This document shows positions 24,881 to 35,217 of a stretch of 64,000 bases of DNA, piece by piece (the first letter of the stretch is position 1; the number at the start of each line of letters is the position of its first letter). Below the pieces are notes generated by a model. That model was not told the DNA's origin and searched no databases. It worked only from the letters and a program-made list of their open reading frames with translations. The position numbers and the translations under genes were made by a program. Location of the stretch: NCBI GenBank assembly GCA_964017235.1, contig OZ024936.1, positions 60,501,028 to 60,565,027 on the forward strand, in the 5' to 3' direction. Source of the DNA: Sabellastarte sp. h YS-2021. Lineage: Eukaryota > Annelida > Polychaeta > Sabellida > Sabellidae.

Positions 24881-26618
24881 AAGCTTCCCTGAAAGGGCGC
24901 TTATTTGTTTTCGCCTCAGTTTCCTCGCCGCCGCCGCATTATGGTCTCCCTTGAATATCTCCCTTATTATTAGAAGGTTTCAAACCATATTTGGCACTTA
25001 TATACCTTAGGTGTGGGAAAATTTTTCTGCATGCTTAAATTTGACCTTTATGAAGGTCACATGATCAAAAACAATTTTTTTAAGTACACCCCCCCCCCCC
25101 CCCCCGTCATCACAGTTCAGGAAAAACTACTTGCTACACAGCCTTATGCTTTGACACACCTGTTCATACTATCGAAAACGCGAGCTGATTAGAATTTGGG
25201 AGCAATCCCTTGAAAAATGTCTCATTTATGGGTGATTTCCTCGCACCTTCCAATCTGAGAGCCTTAAATTTAGGTCAACCCCCCTATTATCTTCTTAAGT
25301 ATTGCATTTAGAGCCATAAAATGTATTGGGAGGTAATAGGAAACCATATGTAGAGAGTCTAAATAGCCGGTCAGTTTTACCCCACGGCCCCCCCTTATGG
25401 GTCAAACTGGGGTCATAAAATAGCTGATTTTGAGTTTTTGCCTTATATCTCCTTTATTGTTGCTTTTATAGCTTCAGAATGTATTAAGAGGTATTGGGAA
25501 AGCATATGTGGAGAGTCTAAATAGCCGGTCAGTTTTACCCCCGACCCCCCCTTATGGGTCAAACTGGGGTCATAAAATAGCTGATTTGGAGTTTTTGCCT
25601 TATATCTCCTTTATTGTTGCTTTTATAGCTTCAGAATGTATTAAGAGGTATTGGGAAAGCATATGTGGAGAGTCTAAATAGCCGGTCAGTTTTACCCCCC
25701 GACCCCCCCCCCCCCTTATGGGCCAAACTGGGGTCATAAATAGCTGCTTTGGAGTTTTTGCCTTATATCTCCTTTATCGTTGGTTTTATAGCTTCAGAAT
25801 GTATTAAGAGGTATTGGTAAAGCATATGTGGAGAGTCTAAATAGCCGGTCAGTTTTACCCCCCGACCCCCCCTTATGGGCTAAACTGGGGTCATAAATAG
25901 CTGCTTTGGAGTTTTTGCCTTATATCTCCTTTATCGTTGCTTTTATAACTTCAGAATGTATTAAGAGGTATTGGGAAAGCATGTGTGGAGAGTCTAAGTA
26001 GCTGGTCAGTTTTACCACCCGACCCCCCCCCCCCTTATGGGTCAAACTGGGGTAAAAAATAGCTGTTTTGGAGTTTTTACCTGATATCTCCTTCATTGTT
26101 GCTATTATAGCTTTGGAATGTATTAAGAGGTATTGGGAAACCATATGTGGACAGACTAAATAGCTGGTTAGTTTTACCTCCTGACCCCCATGTATGGGTC
26201 AAACTGGGGTCATGAAATAGCTTTTGCCTTTATTGTTGCTTTTATGCTTTCACAATGTATTAAAACCTATTGCAAAACCCTGTGGACAATCTAAATAGCA
26301 ATACATACTTGCACACATGATTATATATGAAGTTATCAATACTCGTTACTGAAATGCTTTGTAGCATTTACATCCAATATTGTACATCCAATGTACAACA
26401 CTTTCTCCAGCTTGTCTATGTCTACAACGCTTGTTTATGTTAATTAAATAAGACCTTTGTAGGATTTTCCCTGTCATGATATCACTAAGGGGGTTGGTTT
26501 ATGTAACAGTACGGTACAGCTTTGTGCATTCTTAGCTTTACAGCATGCTTATTAAAACCACAAGGCATTTTAAACTCTCGGGGACGCTTCGCTTTTGTTA
26601 GCAAAAGCATTCATCTAG
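24881..26618 (+). mobile_element. Element G1 nested in A
   Basis: The cap is AAGCTTCCCT-GAA-AGGGCGCTT, 24881-24902. The inverse arm GGGACGCTT is at 26581-26589. The hairpin GCTTTTG-ttag-CAAAAGC is at 26591-26608 and CTAG at 26615-26618. The body includes a ~160-bp satellite with C-rich runs (25290-26300). Its first ~450 bp are nearly the same as G2. Confidence 0.78.
25290..26310 (+). repeat. ~160-bp satellite with C-rich tracts in G1
   Basis: 'ggtcagttttacc' recurs near 25367, 25528, 25684, 25847, 26006 and 26165 (period about 160 bp). Each unit has 'tatatctcctttattgttgctttt' split over its phrase, plus a variable C run. G2 holds only about two units. The unit length resembles the 160-bp repeats reported in bivalve pearl elements, but I cannot compare sequences here. 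Confidence 0.85.
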
Positions 26619-27294
26619 TTAATAAAGATATTTTCACCAAATTTGCAGGGAATGTTTATGTCTATGAAAACCTTTCTCTGCACAATTTTAGCCTCATTTT
26701 GAAAAACAAAATGGCCGCCATAGATAATTGTTAAAAAATCATAAAGGTGCTCTAAATCTTGAAATATTCCAGCTAGCTTCGCCAAATTTTAACAAAAGCT
26801 ATATGGCTAGAAAAAGCTAGCCTGATAGTAATTTTGGCCTAGTTCAAAAAACAAAATGGCTGCCATATCACATGTTTAATGTCAAATGGGATTATCCTAT
26901 TGAAAAGGCCTTATATCTCCCCTAATATTGCTCCTAGAGGTTCGGAATGTGAAAACAACTTGTAGGAAGTCATGACCTGGGAATCTTTCCCAGGTGTTGA
27001 ATTTCACCTGTGACCCCTGCTTCAAGGTTAAATGGGGTCATCACACTAAAATGTCCTTATTTCACCCTTATTATTGGTGCTATGGCTTCAGAAAATAAAG
27101 ACAGACCATCAAAAGTCCTGGCATTCAAATGTTTTGCGTGAGAAAAATTTTGGCCTTATTTTGAAAAACAAAATGGTCGCCATAGCCAATTATTTAAAAA
27201 TCATTAAGATGCTCTAAAACTTGAAATATTGCAGCTAGGTTCATCAAATTTGTGCAAAAGAGATATGGCTAGGAAAGTTAGCCTGATAGTAATT

Positions 27295-28188
27295 AAGCGT
27301 CCCTGAAAGGGCGCTTATTTGTTTTTGCCTCAGTTTCCTCGCCGCCACCACATTATGGTCTCCCTTGAATATCTCCCTTATTATTAGAAGGTTTCAAACC
27401 ATATTTGGCACTTATATACCTTAGGTGTGGAAAAAATTTTCTGCATGCTTAAATTTGACCTTTGACCTTTATGAAGGTCACATGATCAAAAACAATTATT
27501 TTGAAGTGCACCCCCCCCCGTCATCGCAGTTCAGGAAAAACTACTTGCTACACAGCCTTATAATTTGACACACCTGTTCATACTATCGAAAACACGAGCT
27601 GATTAGATTTTGGGAGCAATCCCTTGAAAAATGTCTCATTTATGGGTGATTTTCTGACACCTTCCAATCTGAGAGCCTTAAATTTAGGTCAACCCCCCTA
27701 TTATCTTCTTAAGTATTGCATTTAGAGCCATAAAATGTACTGGGAGGTAATAGGAAACCATATGTGGAGAGTCTAAATAGCCGGTCAGTTTTACCCCACG
27801 GCCCCCCCTTATGGGTCAAACTGGGGTCATAAAATAGCTGATTTTGAGTTTTTTGCCTTATATCTCCTTTATTGTTGCTTTTATAGCTTCAGAATGTATT
27901 AAGAGGTATTGGGAAAGCATATGTGGAGAGTCTAAATAGCCGGTCAGTTTTACCCCCCGACCCCCCCTTATGGGCCAAACTGGGGTCATAAATAGCTGCT
28001 TTGGAGTTTTTGCCTTATATCTCCTTTATCGTTGCTTTTATAGCTTCAGAATGTATTAAAAGGTATTGGGAAAGCATACGGCGCAGCTTATTTGTGCATT
28101 CTTAGCTTTACAGCATGCTTATTAAAACCACAAAGCATTTTAAACTTTCAGGGATGCTTCGCTTTTGTTAGCAAAAGCATTCCTCTAG
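27295..28188 (+). mobile_element. Element G2 nested in A, with empty-site control
   Basis: The cap is AAGCGTCCCT-GAA-AGGGCGCTT, 27295-27316. The inverse arm gggatgctt is at 28151-28159. The same hairpin as G1 lies at 28161-28178 and CTAG at 28185-28188. The left flank 'gatagtaatt' and right flank 'tttggcctag' join to the uninterrupted paralogue 'gatagtaattttggcctag' near 26822-26840, also inside A. Confidence 0.85.
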
Positions 28189-28649
28189 TTTGGCCTAGTT
28201 TTGAACACAAAATGGTCGCCATGTTAAATGGGATTATCCTATTAAAAAGGCCCTATATCTCCCTTATCATTGCTACTTTTGGGGTTCCAAATGTGAAAAC
28301 AACTTAAAGGAAGTCAAGGCCTGAGACTCTTTTCCAATTGCTGACTTTTACCTTTTACCCCTTTTTCTAACTCCTTTAGTTCTCCATTATTACTGATTCT
28401 AAGGCAGGAGATAACCGCTGCGGCAGTGGCCTTGTTTTTTATCTCCCGCCAGGCTTTGGCCCGGGAGGGAGATAATGAAATGATGCCTGTGTGTGCATGC
28501 GTGCGTGTGTTAGTTAGTCACGCAGATTTTTCCAAAACTATACAGCTACAGATTTTTTGTAAATTAATTGTCCCAATGAATTTTCACGCCCTAGAAAATA
28601 TTTTTGATTTTATGGACTTAGGCCTAAAGATAAGTGAGTAATCGCAATC

Positions 28650-29444
28650 TTAGCTACTTGGAGTAAAGGGCTCATAACTCAAAAACTATTGCAGTTACAA
28701 CTTTTTCTTCAAATGTGTTGTTCAGCTACTTTGTCCTTAGCTATAAGATGGTACATAGTTTGGGGGTCCCATTGAATGCCATAAGTGAGTAATAGCTATT
28801 TTCTTATTTGTAGCAAAATAATGACATAAGTAAATGTCAAATATCTTCAAAAGTATTAAAGTTAGGGAATTCTTTTCAAATATGTTGTTCATCTACTTTT
28901 TGATAAGCTATCACATAGTAAAGTTTGAGATCTGTTGCACATTGGATAGCTGAGTAATAGCTACTTTGAAATTCTAGAGTTGAGTAAATCCATTGTAACT
29001 CCGAAACTATTGCAGTTACAACTTTTTCTTCAAATATGTTGTTCAGCTACTTTGTCCTTAGCTATAAGATGATACATAGTTTGGGGGGTCCCATTGCATG
29101 CCATAAGTGAGTAATAGCTATTTTTTTATTTGTAGCAAAATAACAACATAAGTAAATTTCAAATATCTTCAAACGTATTCAAGTTAGGGAAATATTTTCA
29201 AATATGTTATTCATCTAGTTTTTGATGAGCTATCAGATAGTAAAGCTGCAAACCTGTTGCACACTGGATAGCTGAGTAATAGCTACTTTGAAATTGTGAC
29301 TGTTGAGTAAATCCATTGTAACTGAAAAACTACTGCAGTTACAGGATTTTCCTAAAATAATTTGTTCAGCTACTTTTTCCTTAACTATAAGATGGCATAT
29401 CGTTTGGGGTTCCATTGCATGTCATAAATGAGCAATACCTATTT
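28650..29444 (+). repeat. Satellite of element B, segment 1
   Basis: Units of roughly 300 bp carry 'aaactattgcagttacaactttttcttcaaat' (two near-identical copies, near 28684 and 28997) and 'gagtaatagctattttcttatttgtag'. The latter provides the empty-site reference for element E. Confidence 0.75.
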
Positions 29445-32400
29445 ATGTCCACCCCCCTGGGGGGTGGATATATTATTTTTGCTTTTTGCGCTGTCCGGCG
29501 TCCGGCGTCCGATGTCCGGCGTCACGCATGGTTTCCGCTCATTTAAAGGAAAAGTATTAGAGCTATTGTCACCAAATTTGGTATGCAGGCTTACTGGGTC
29601 AGTAGCTTGCTTGGGATTGCTTTTGGCTGTTGTACCTCTTTTGCTTACTGAGTAATACTTAAGTACAGCTATTTTCAGTACCCATTGGTTTCCGTGCATT
29701 TAAGCCAAAATAATTAAAGATATTTTACTACAATTTTGAATACAAGATTGTTATGTCCATAGCTCGCTTGGTATTGCATTTGGGACGGATAGCTTTGTCA
29801 GTACATGAGTAATAGCCATTTAGGTACTTCATTGTGTATTTTCAGTACTACTTTTGAGTAATTTGCTAATATCTCAGAAACCGTAAGAGATAGAGCGATT
29901 TCGACAGAATTTTTGACCCACAGGGTATCTAAGGAATGCAATCTATGCAATTTTCCAAAAATTTTCCCCTCCCCAAAAATGGCGGCTATTTTGAATTTTC
30001 GAATTTTTACCAAAAGTGGCAAAACACAAATTTGCTTCTATCTCCTTAACCGTGCGAGATAGAGCGATTTCGTCGAAATTTTCGACCCACAGGGTATCTA
30101 AGGAGTGTAATATTTGCAATTTTCAAAACATTTTCCCCTCCCCAAAAGTGGCGGCCATTTTGAATTTTCGAATTTTTGCCAAAAATGGCAAAACACAAAT
30201 TTGCTTCTATATATCTCCTTAACCGTGCGAGATAGAGCGATTTCGTCGAAATTTTCGACCCACAGGGTATCTAAGGAGTGCAATCTTTGCAATTTTCCAA
30301 AAATTTTCCCCTCCCCAAAAATGGCGGCCATTTTGAATTTTCGAATTTTTGCCAAAACTGGCAAAACACAAATTTGCTTCTATCTCCTTAACCGTGCGAG
30401 ATAGAGCGATTTCGTCGAAATTTTCGACCCACTGGGTATCTGAGCATTGTACTCTTTGTAATTTTTAAAAAATTTGCCCCTCCCCAAAAGTGGCGGCCAT
30501 TTTGAATTTTCGAATTTTTGCCAAAAATGGCAAAACACTAATTTGCTTCTATATATCTCCTTAACCGTGCGAGATAGAGCGATTTCGTCGAAATTTTCGA
30601 CCCACAGGGTATCTAAGGAGTGCAATCTTTGCAATTTTCCAAAAATTTTCCCCTCCCCAAAAATGGCGGCCATTTTGAATTTTCGAATTTTTGCCAAAAC
30701 TGGCAAAACACAAATTTGCTTCTATCTCCTTAACCGTGCGAGATAGAGCGATTTCGTCGAATTTTCGACCCACAGGGTATCTGAGCATTGTACTCTTTGT
30801 AAAAGTGGCGGCCATTTTGAATTTTCGAATTTTTGCCAAAAATGGCAAAACACTAATTTGCTTCTATCTCCTGAACCGTGCGAGATAGAGCGATTTCGGC
30901 AAAATTTTCGATCCACAGGGTATCTAAGGAGTGTACTCTTGCAATTTTCCAAAAATTTTCCCCTCCCCAAAAATGGCGGCCATTTTGAATTTTCGAATTT
31001 TTGCCAAAAATGGCAAAACACAAATTTGCTTCTATCTCCTTAACCGTGCGAGATAGAGCGATTTCGTCGAAATTTTCGACCCACAGGGTATCTAAGGAAT
31101 GTAATCTTTGCAATTTTCCAAAAATTTTCCCCTCCTCAAAAATGGCGGCCATTTTGAATTTTCGAATTTTTGCCACAACTGGCAAAACACAAATTTGCTT
31201 CTATCTCCTTAACCGTGCGAGATAGAGCGATTTCGTCGAAATTTTCGACCCACAGGGTATCTGAGCATTGTACTCTTTGTAATTTTTAAAAAATTTTCCC
31301 CTCCCCAAAAATGGCGGCCATTTTGAATTTTCGAATTTTTGCCAAAAATGGCAAAACACTAATTTGCTTCTATATATCTCCTTAACCGTGCGAGATAGAG
31401 CGATTTCGTCGAAATTTTCGACCCACAGGGTATCTAAGGAGTGCAATCTTTGCAATTTTCCAAAAATTTTCCCCTCCCCAAAAATGGCGGCCATTTTGAA
31501 TTTTCGAATTTTTGCCAAAAATGGCAAAACACAAATTTGCTTCTATCTCCTTAACTGTGCGAGATAGAGCGATTTCGTCGAAATTTTCGACCCACAGGGT
31601 ATCTGAGCATTGTAGTCTTTGTAATTTTTAAAAAATTTGCCCCTCCCCAAAAGTGGCGGCCATTTTGAATTTTCGAATTTTTGCCAAAAATGGCAAAACA
31701 CTAATTTGCTTCTATCTCCTTAACCATGCGAGATAGAGCGATTTCGGCAAAATTTTCGACCCACAGGGTATCTAAGGAGTGTACTCTTGCAATTTTCCAA
31801 AAATTTTTCCCTCCCCAAAAATGGCGGCCATTTTGAATTTTCGAATTTTTGCCAAAAATGGCAAAACACAAATTTGCTTCTATCTCCTTAACCGTGCGAG
31901 ATAGAGCGATTTCGTCGAAATTTTCGACCCACAGGGTATCTAAGGAATGTAATCTTTGCAATTTTCCAAAAATTTTCCCCTCCCCAAAAGTGGCGGCCAT
32001 TTTGAATTTTCGAATTTTTGCCAAAAATGGCAAAACACAAATTTGCTTCTATATATCTCCTTAACTGTGCGAGATAGAGCGATTTCGTCGAAATTTTCGA
32101 CCCACAGGGTATCTAAGGAGTGCAATCTTTGCAATTTTCCAAAAATTTTCCCCTCCCCAAAAATGGCGGCCATTTTGAATTTTCGAATTTTTGCCAAAAC
32201 TGGCAAAACACAAATTTGCTTCTATCTCCTTAACCGTGCGAGATAGAGCGATTTCGTCGAAATTTTCGACCCACAGGGTATCTGAGCATTGTACTCTTGG
32301 TAATTTTTAAAAAATTTGCCCCTCCCCAAAAATGGCGGCCATTTTGAATTTTCGAATTTTTGCCAAAACTGGCAAAACACAAATTTGCTTCTATCTCCTT

Positions 32401-33984
32401 AACCGTGCGAGATAGAGCGATTTCGCCGAAATTTTCGACCCACAGGGTATCTGAGCATTGTACTCTTGGTAATTTTTAAAAAATTTTCCCCTCCCCAAAA
32501 ATGGCGGCCATTTTTAATTTTCGAATTTTTGCCAAAACTGGCAAAACACAAATTTGCTTCTATCTCCTTAACCGTGCGAGATAGAGTGATTTCGTCGAAA
32601 TTTTCCACCCACAGGGTATCTAATCTTTGCAATTTTCCATCTGAGCATTGTACTCTTGGTAATTTAAAAAAAATTTTCCCCTCCCCAAAAATGGCGGCCA
32701 TTTTGAATTTTCGAATTTTTGCCAAAAATGGCAAAACACAAATTTGCTTCTATCTCCTTAACCGTGCGAGATAGAGCGATTTCGTCGAAATTTTCGACCC
32801 ACAGGGTATCTAAGGAATGCAATCTATGCAATTTTCCAAAAATTTTCCCCTCCCCAAAAATGGCGGCCATTTTGAATTTTCGAATTTTTGCCAAAAATGC
32901 AAAACACAAATTTGCTTCTATCTCCTTAACCGTGCGAGATAGAGCGATTTCGTCGAAATTTTCGACCCACAGGTTATCTAAGGAATGCAATCTTTGCAAT
33001 TTTCAAAAAATTTTCCCCTCCCCAAAAATTGCGGCAATTTTGAATTTTCGAATTTTTGCCAAAAATGGCAAAACACAAATTTGCTTCTATCTCCTTAACC
33101 GTGCGAGATAGAGCGATTTCGTCAAAATTTTTGACCCACAGGGTATCTAAGCATTGTACTCTTGGTAATTTAAAAAAAATTTTCCCCTCCCCAAAAATGG
33201 CGGCCATTTTTCATTTTCGAATTTTTGCCAAAAATGGCAAAACACAAATTTGCTTCTATCTCCTTAACCGTGCGACATAGAGCGATTTCGGCAAAATTTT
33301 CGACCCACAGGGTATCTGAGAATTCTACTCTTGCCAATTTTTAAAAAGTTTTCCCCTCCCCAAAAGTGGCGGCCATTTTGAATTTTAGAATTTTTGCCAA
33401 AAATGGCAAAACACAAATTTGCTTCTATCTCCTTACCACAGGGTATCTAAGGAGTGTACTCTTTGCAATTTTCAAAAAATTTTCCCCTCCCCCAAAATGG
33501 CGGCCATTTTGAATTTTCGAATTTTTGCCCAAAATGGCAAAACACAAACTGGCCTTAACCGTGCAAAATAGAGTTATTTCGTTGAAATGTTCGACCCATA
33601 GGGTATCTAAGAAATGTACTCTTGGCAATTTTCAAAAAAATTTCCTTTTCCCAAAAATGGCGGCCATTTTGAATTTTCAAATTTTTGCCAAAAATAGAAA
33701 AACAGGAATTTGCTTCTACTTTCTTAACCGTGCAAGATAGAGTGATTTCGTCAAAATTTTCAACCCAACCAATGCAAAAAGGCATGAAGCTGAAATAATT
33801 TACATCTACACTAATAAATATTTAAGCATCATTGATATATTTTACAAATGAAACAGGGTCTTGTAAGACTACTGTACAATTTGGGCAAGGTTCATGGGGT
33901 GGACATTACACATGATAATGTGTGTTCTTCTATGCTATCCTGTTTCTATTCGCATCTACTATCAACAGGGCGTCCTATTTCTAG
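29445..33984 (+). mobile_element. Element E: hairpin-capped element with 169-bp satellite, nested in B
   Basis: The cap at 29448-29468 is TCCACCCCCC-T-GGGGGGTGGA. The inverse arm GGGGTGGACA is at 33896-33905, followed by the hairpin ACACAT-gata-ATGTGT (33908-33923), and CTAG at 33981-33984. The left flank 'acctattt' and right flank 'tttcttgtttgtagcaaaa' rejoin to the B satellite phrase 'gctattttcttatttgtag' (28795-28813). The gap of 57 bp between hairpin and CTAG is longer than in G, C or D. Confidence 0.78.
29880..33780 (+). repeat. 23-copy ~169-bp satellite with higher-order structure
   Basis: The ggcgg landmark recurs 23 times from 29981 to 33659. Spacings are mostly 168-169 or 173 bp, with outliers of 131, 142, 160 and 190. 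The 173-bp units carry an extra 'atat' before 'ctcctt'. Two phrase types alternate ('taaggagtgcaat' and 'tgagcattgtactc'). A special variant ('ggcaaaattttcg', 'gtgtactcttgcaat') occurs near 30897 and 31745, about 850 bp apart, suggesting a five-unit higher-order repeat. Units are almost free of stop codons on both strands, so the many ~100-codon frames here are artefacts of the repeat. Confidence 0.95.
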
Positions 33985-34129
33985 TTTCTTGTTTGTAGCA
34001 AAATTATGATGGAAATAAATGTCAAACACCTTCACAAGTACCAAAGTTAGGCAAATCTTTTCATTTGTTATTCATCTAGTTTTTTAAAAGCTTACTTTCC
34101 TGTGTCCTTTATATTTTTGTTGCTTTTGC

Positions 34130-35076
34130 AGATGTAGGTCAATAGCTAAGTGAGTACATAGCTGAGCAAGAGCTACTAAAATGAGTAAATGTGTTTTATC
34201 TCTAAAAGTATTATAGATAGGCAATTTCTTCTAAATAAGTCATTCACCTACTTTTGAGTGATCTACCACATAGTGAAGTTGCAGAACTGTAGCTCTTTGG
34301 ATAGCTGAGTAATAGCTACCAAAATGAGTAATTGTCTTTTATCTCTAAAAATATTACACATAGGCAATTTCTTCTAAATAAGTCATTCACCTACTTTTGT
34401 GTGATCTACCACATAGTGAATTTGCTGAACTGTAGCTCTTTGGATAGCTGAGTAATAGCTACTAAAATGAGTAAATGTCTTTTATCTCTAAAAGTATTAC
34501 AGGTAGGCAATTTCTTCTAAATAAGTCATTCACCTACTTTTGTGTGATCTACCACATAGTGAAGTTGCAGAACTGTAGCTCTTTGGATAACTGAGTAATA
34601 GGTACTAAAATGAGCAAATGTCTTTTATCTCTAAAAGTATTACAGGTAGGCAATTTCTTCTAAATAAGTGATTCACCTACTTTTGTGTGATCTACCACAT
34701 AGTGAAGTTGCAGAACTGTAGCTCTTTGGATAGCTGAGTAATAGCTACTAAAATGAGTAAATGTCTTTTATCTCTAAAGTATTACAGGTAGGCAATTTCT
34801 TCTAAATAAGTCATTCACCTACTTTTGTGTGATCTACCACATAGTGAAGTTGCAGAACTGTAGCTCTTTGGATAACTGAGTAATAGCTACTAAAATGAGC
34901 AAATGTCTTTTATCTCTAAAAGTATTACAGGTAGGCAATTTCTTCTAAATAAGTCATTCACCTACTTTTGGGCGATCTACCACATATTGAAGTTACAGAA
35001 CTGTAGCTCTTTGGATAGCTGAGTAATAGCTACTAAAATGAGTAAATGTCTTTTATCTCTAAAAGTATTACAGGTA
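34130..35076 (+). repeat. ~145-bp satellite of element B, segment 2
   Basis: The phrase 'gtagctctttggatagctgagtaatag' or a close variant recurs about every 143-145 bp (34288 to 35005). The array resumes at 38724 after the LINE. Confidence 0.92.
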
Positions 35077-35217
35077 TCAATCAGTTGTCCAGGTGCTTAA
35101 TCTCCGTATCAACGGATTCTAAGGCACACCATCCAATCCGTAAGGCATAAATCATGAGACATTAGACATGTTCCGAGTCGTTCCCAGGGAGGCGGTCCGG
35201 TGTTCGGTAGTAAGAAG

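Larger units (their letters stand above)
24731..28434 (+). mobile_element. Element A: hairpin-capped element hosting two G elements
   Basis: The cap at 24731-24767 has ATCTCCCG and CGGGAGAT arms with an inner CGGCC-GAA-GGCCG stem. The 3' signal is ggcaggagat (28403-28412), the degenerate inverse of the cap arm. It is followed by the hairpin CCGCTG-CGG-CAGTGG (28414-28428) and CTTG at 28431-28434, then six T. The body carries units with 'gatatggctaggaaagttagcctgatag' and 'aaaacaaaatggccgccat'. Without G1 and G2 it is about 1.07 kb. Non-coding. Confidence 0.72.

Noticed and set aside
29798..33785. Many 60-130-codon frames on both strands
   Set aside because: They all lie in the 169-bp satellite, shift frame between units because the period is not divisible by three, and contain no domain.
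29437..33980. CCTATTT direct repeats as a 7-bp target duplication of element E
   Set aside because: The empty-site comparison with the B satellite places the right boundary after CTAG, so the second CCTATTT lies inside the element.
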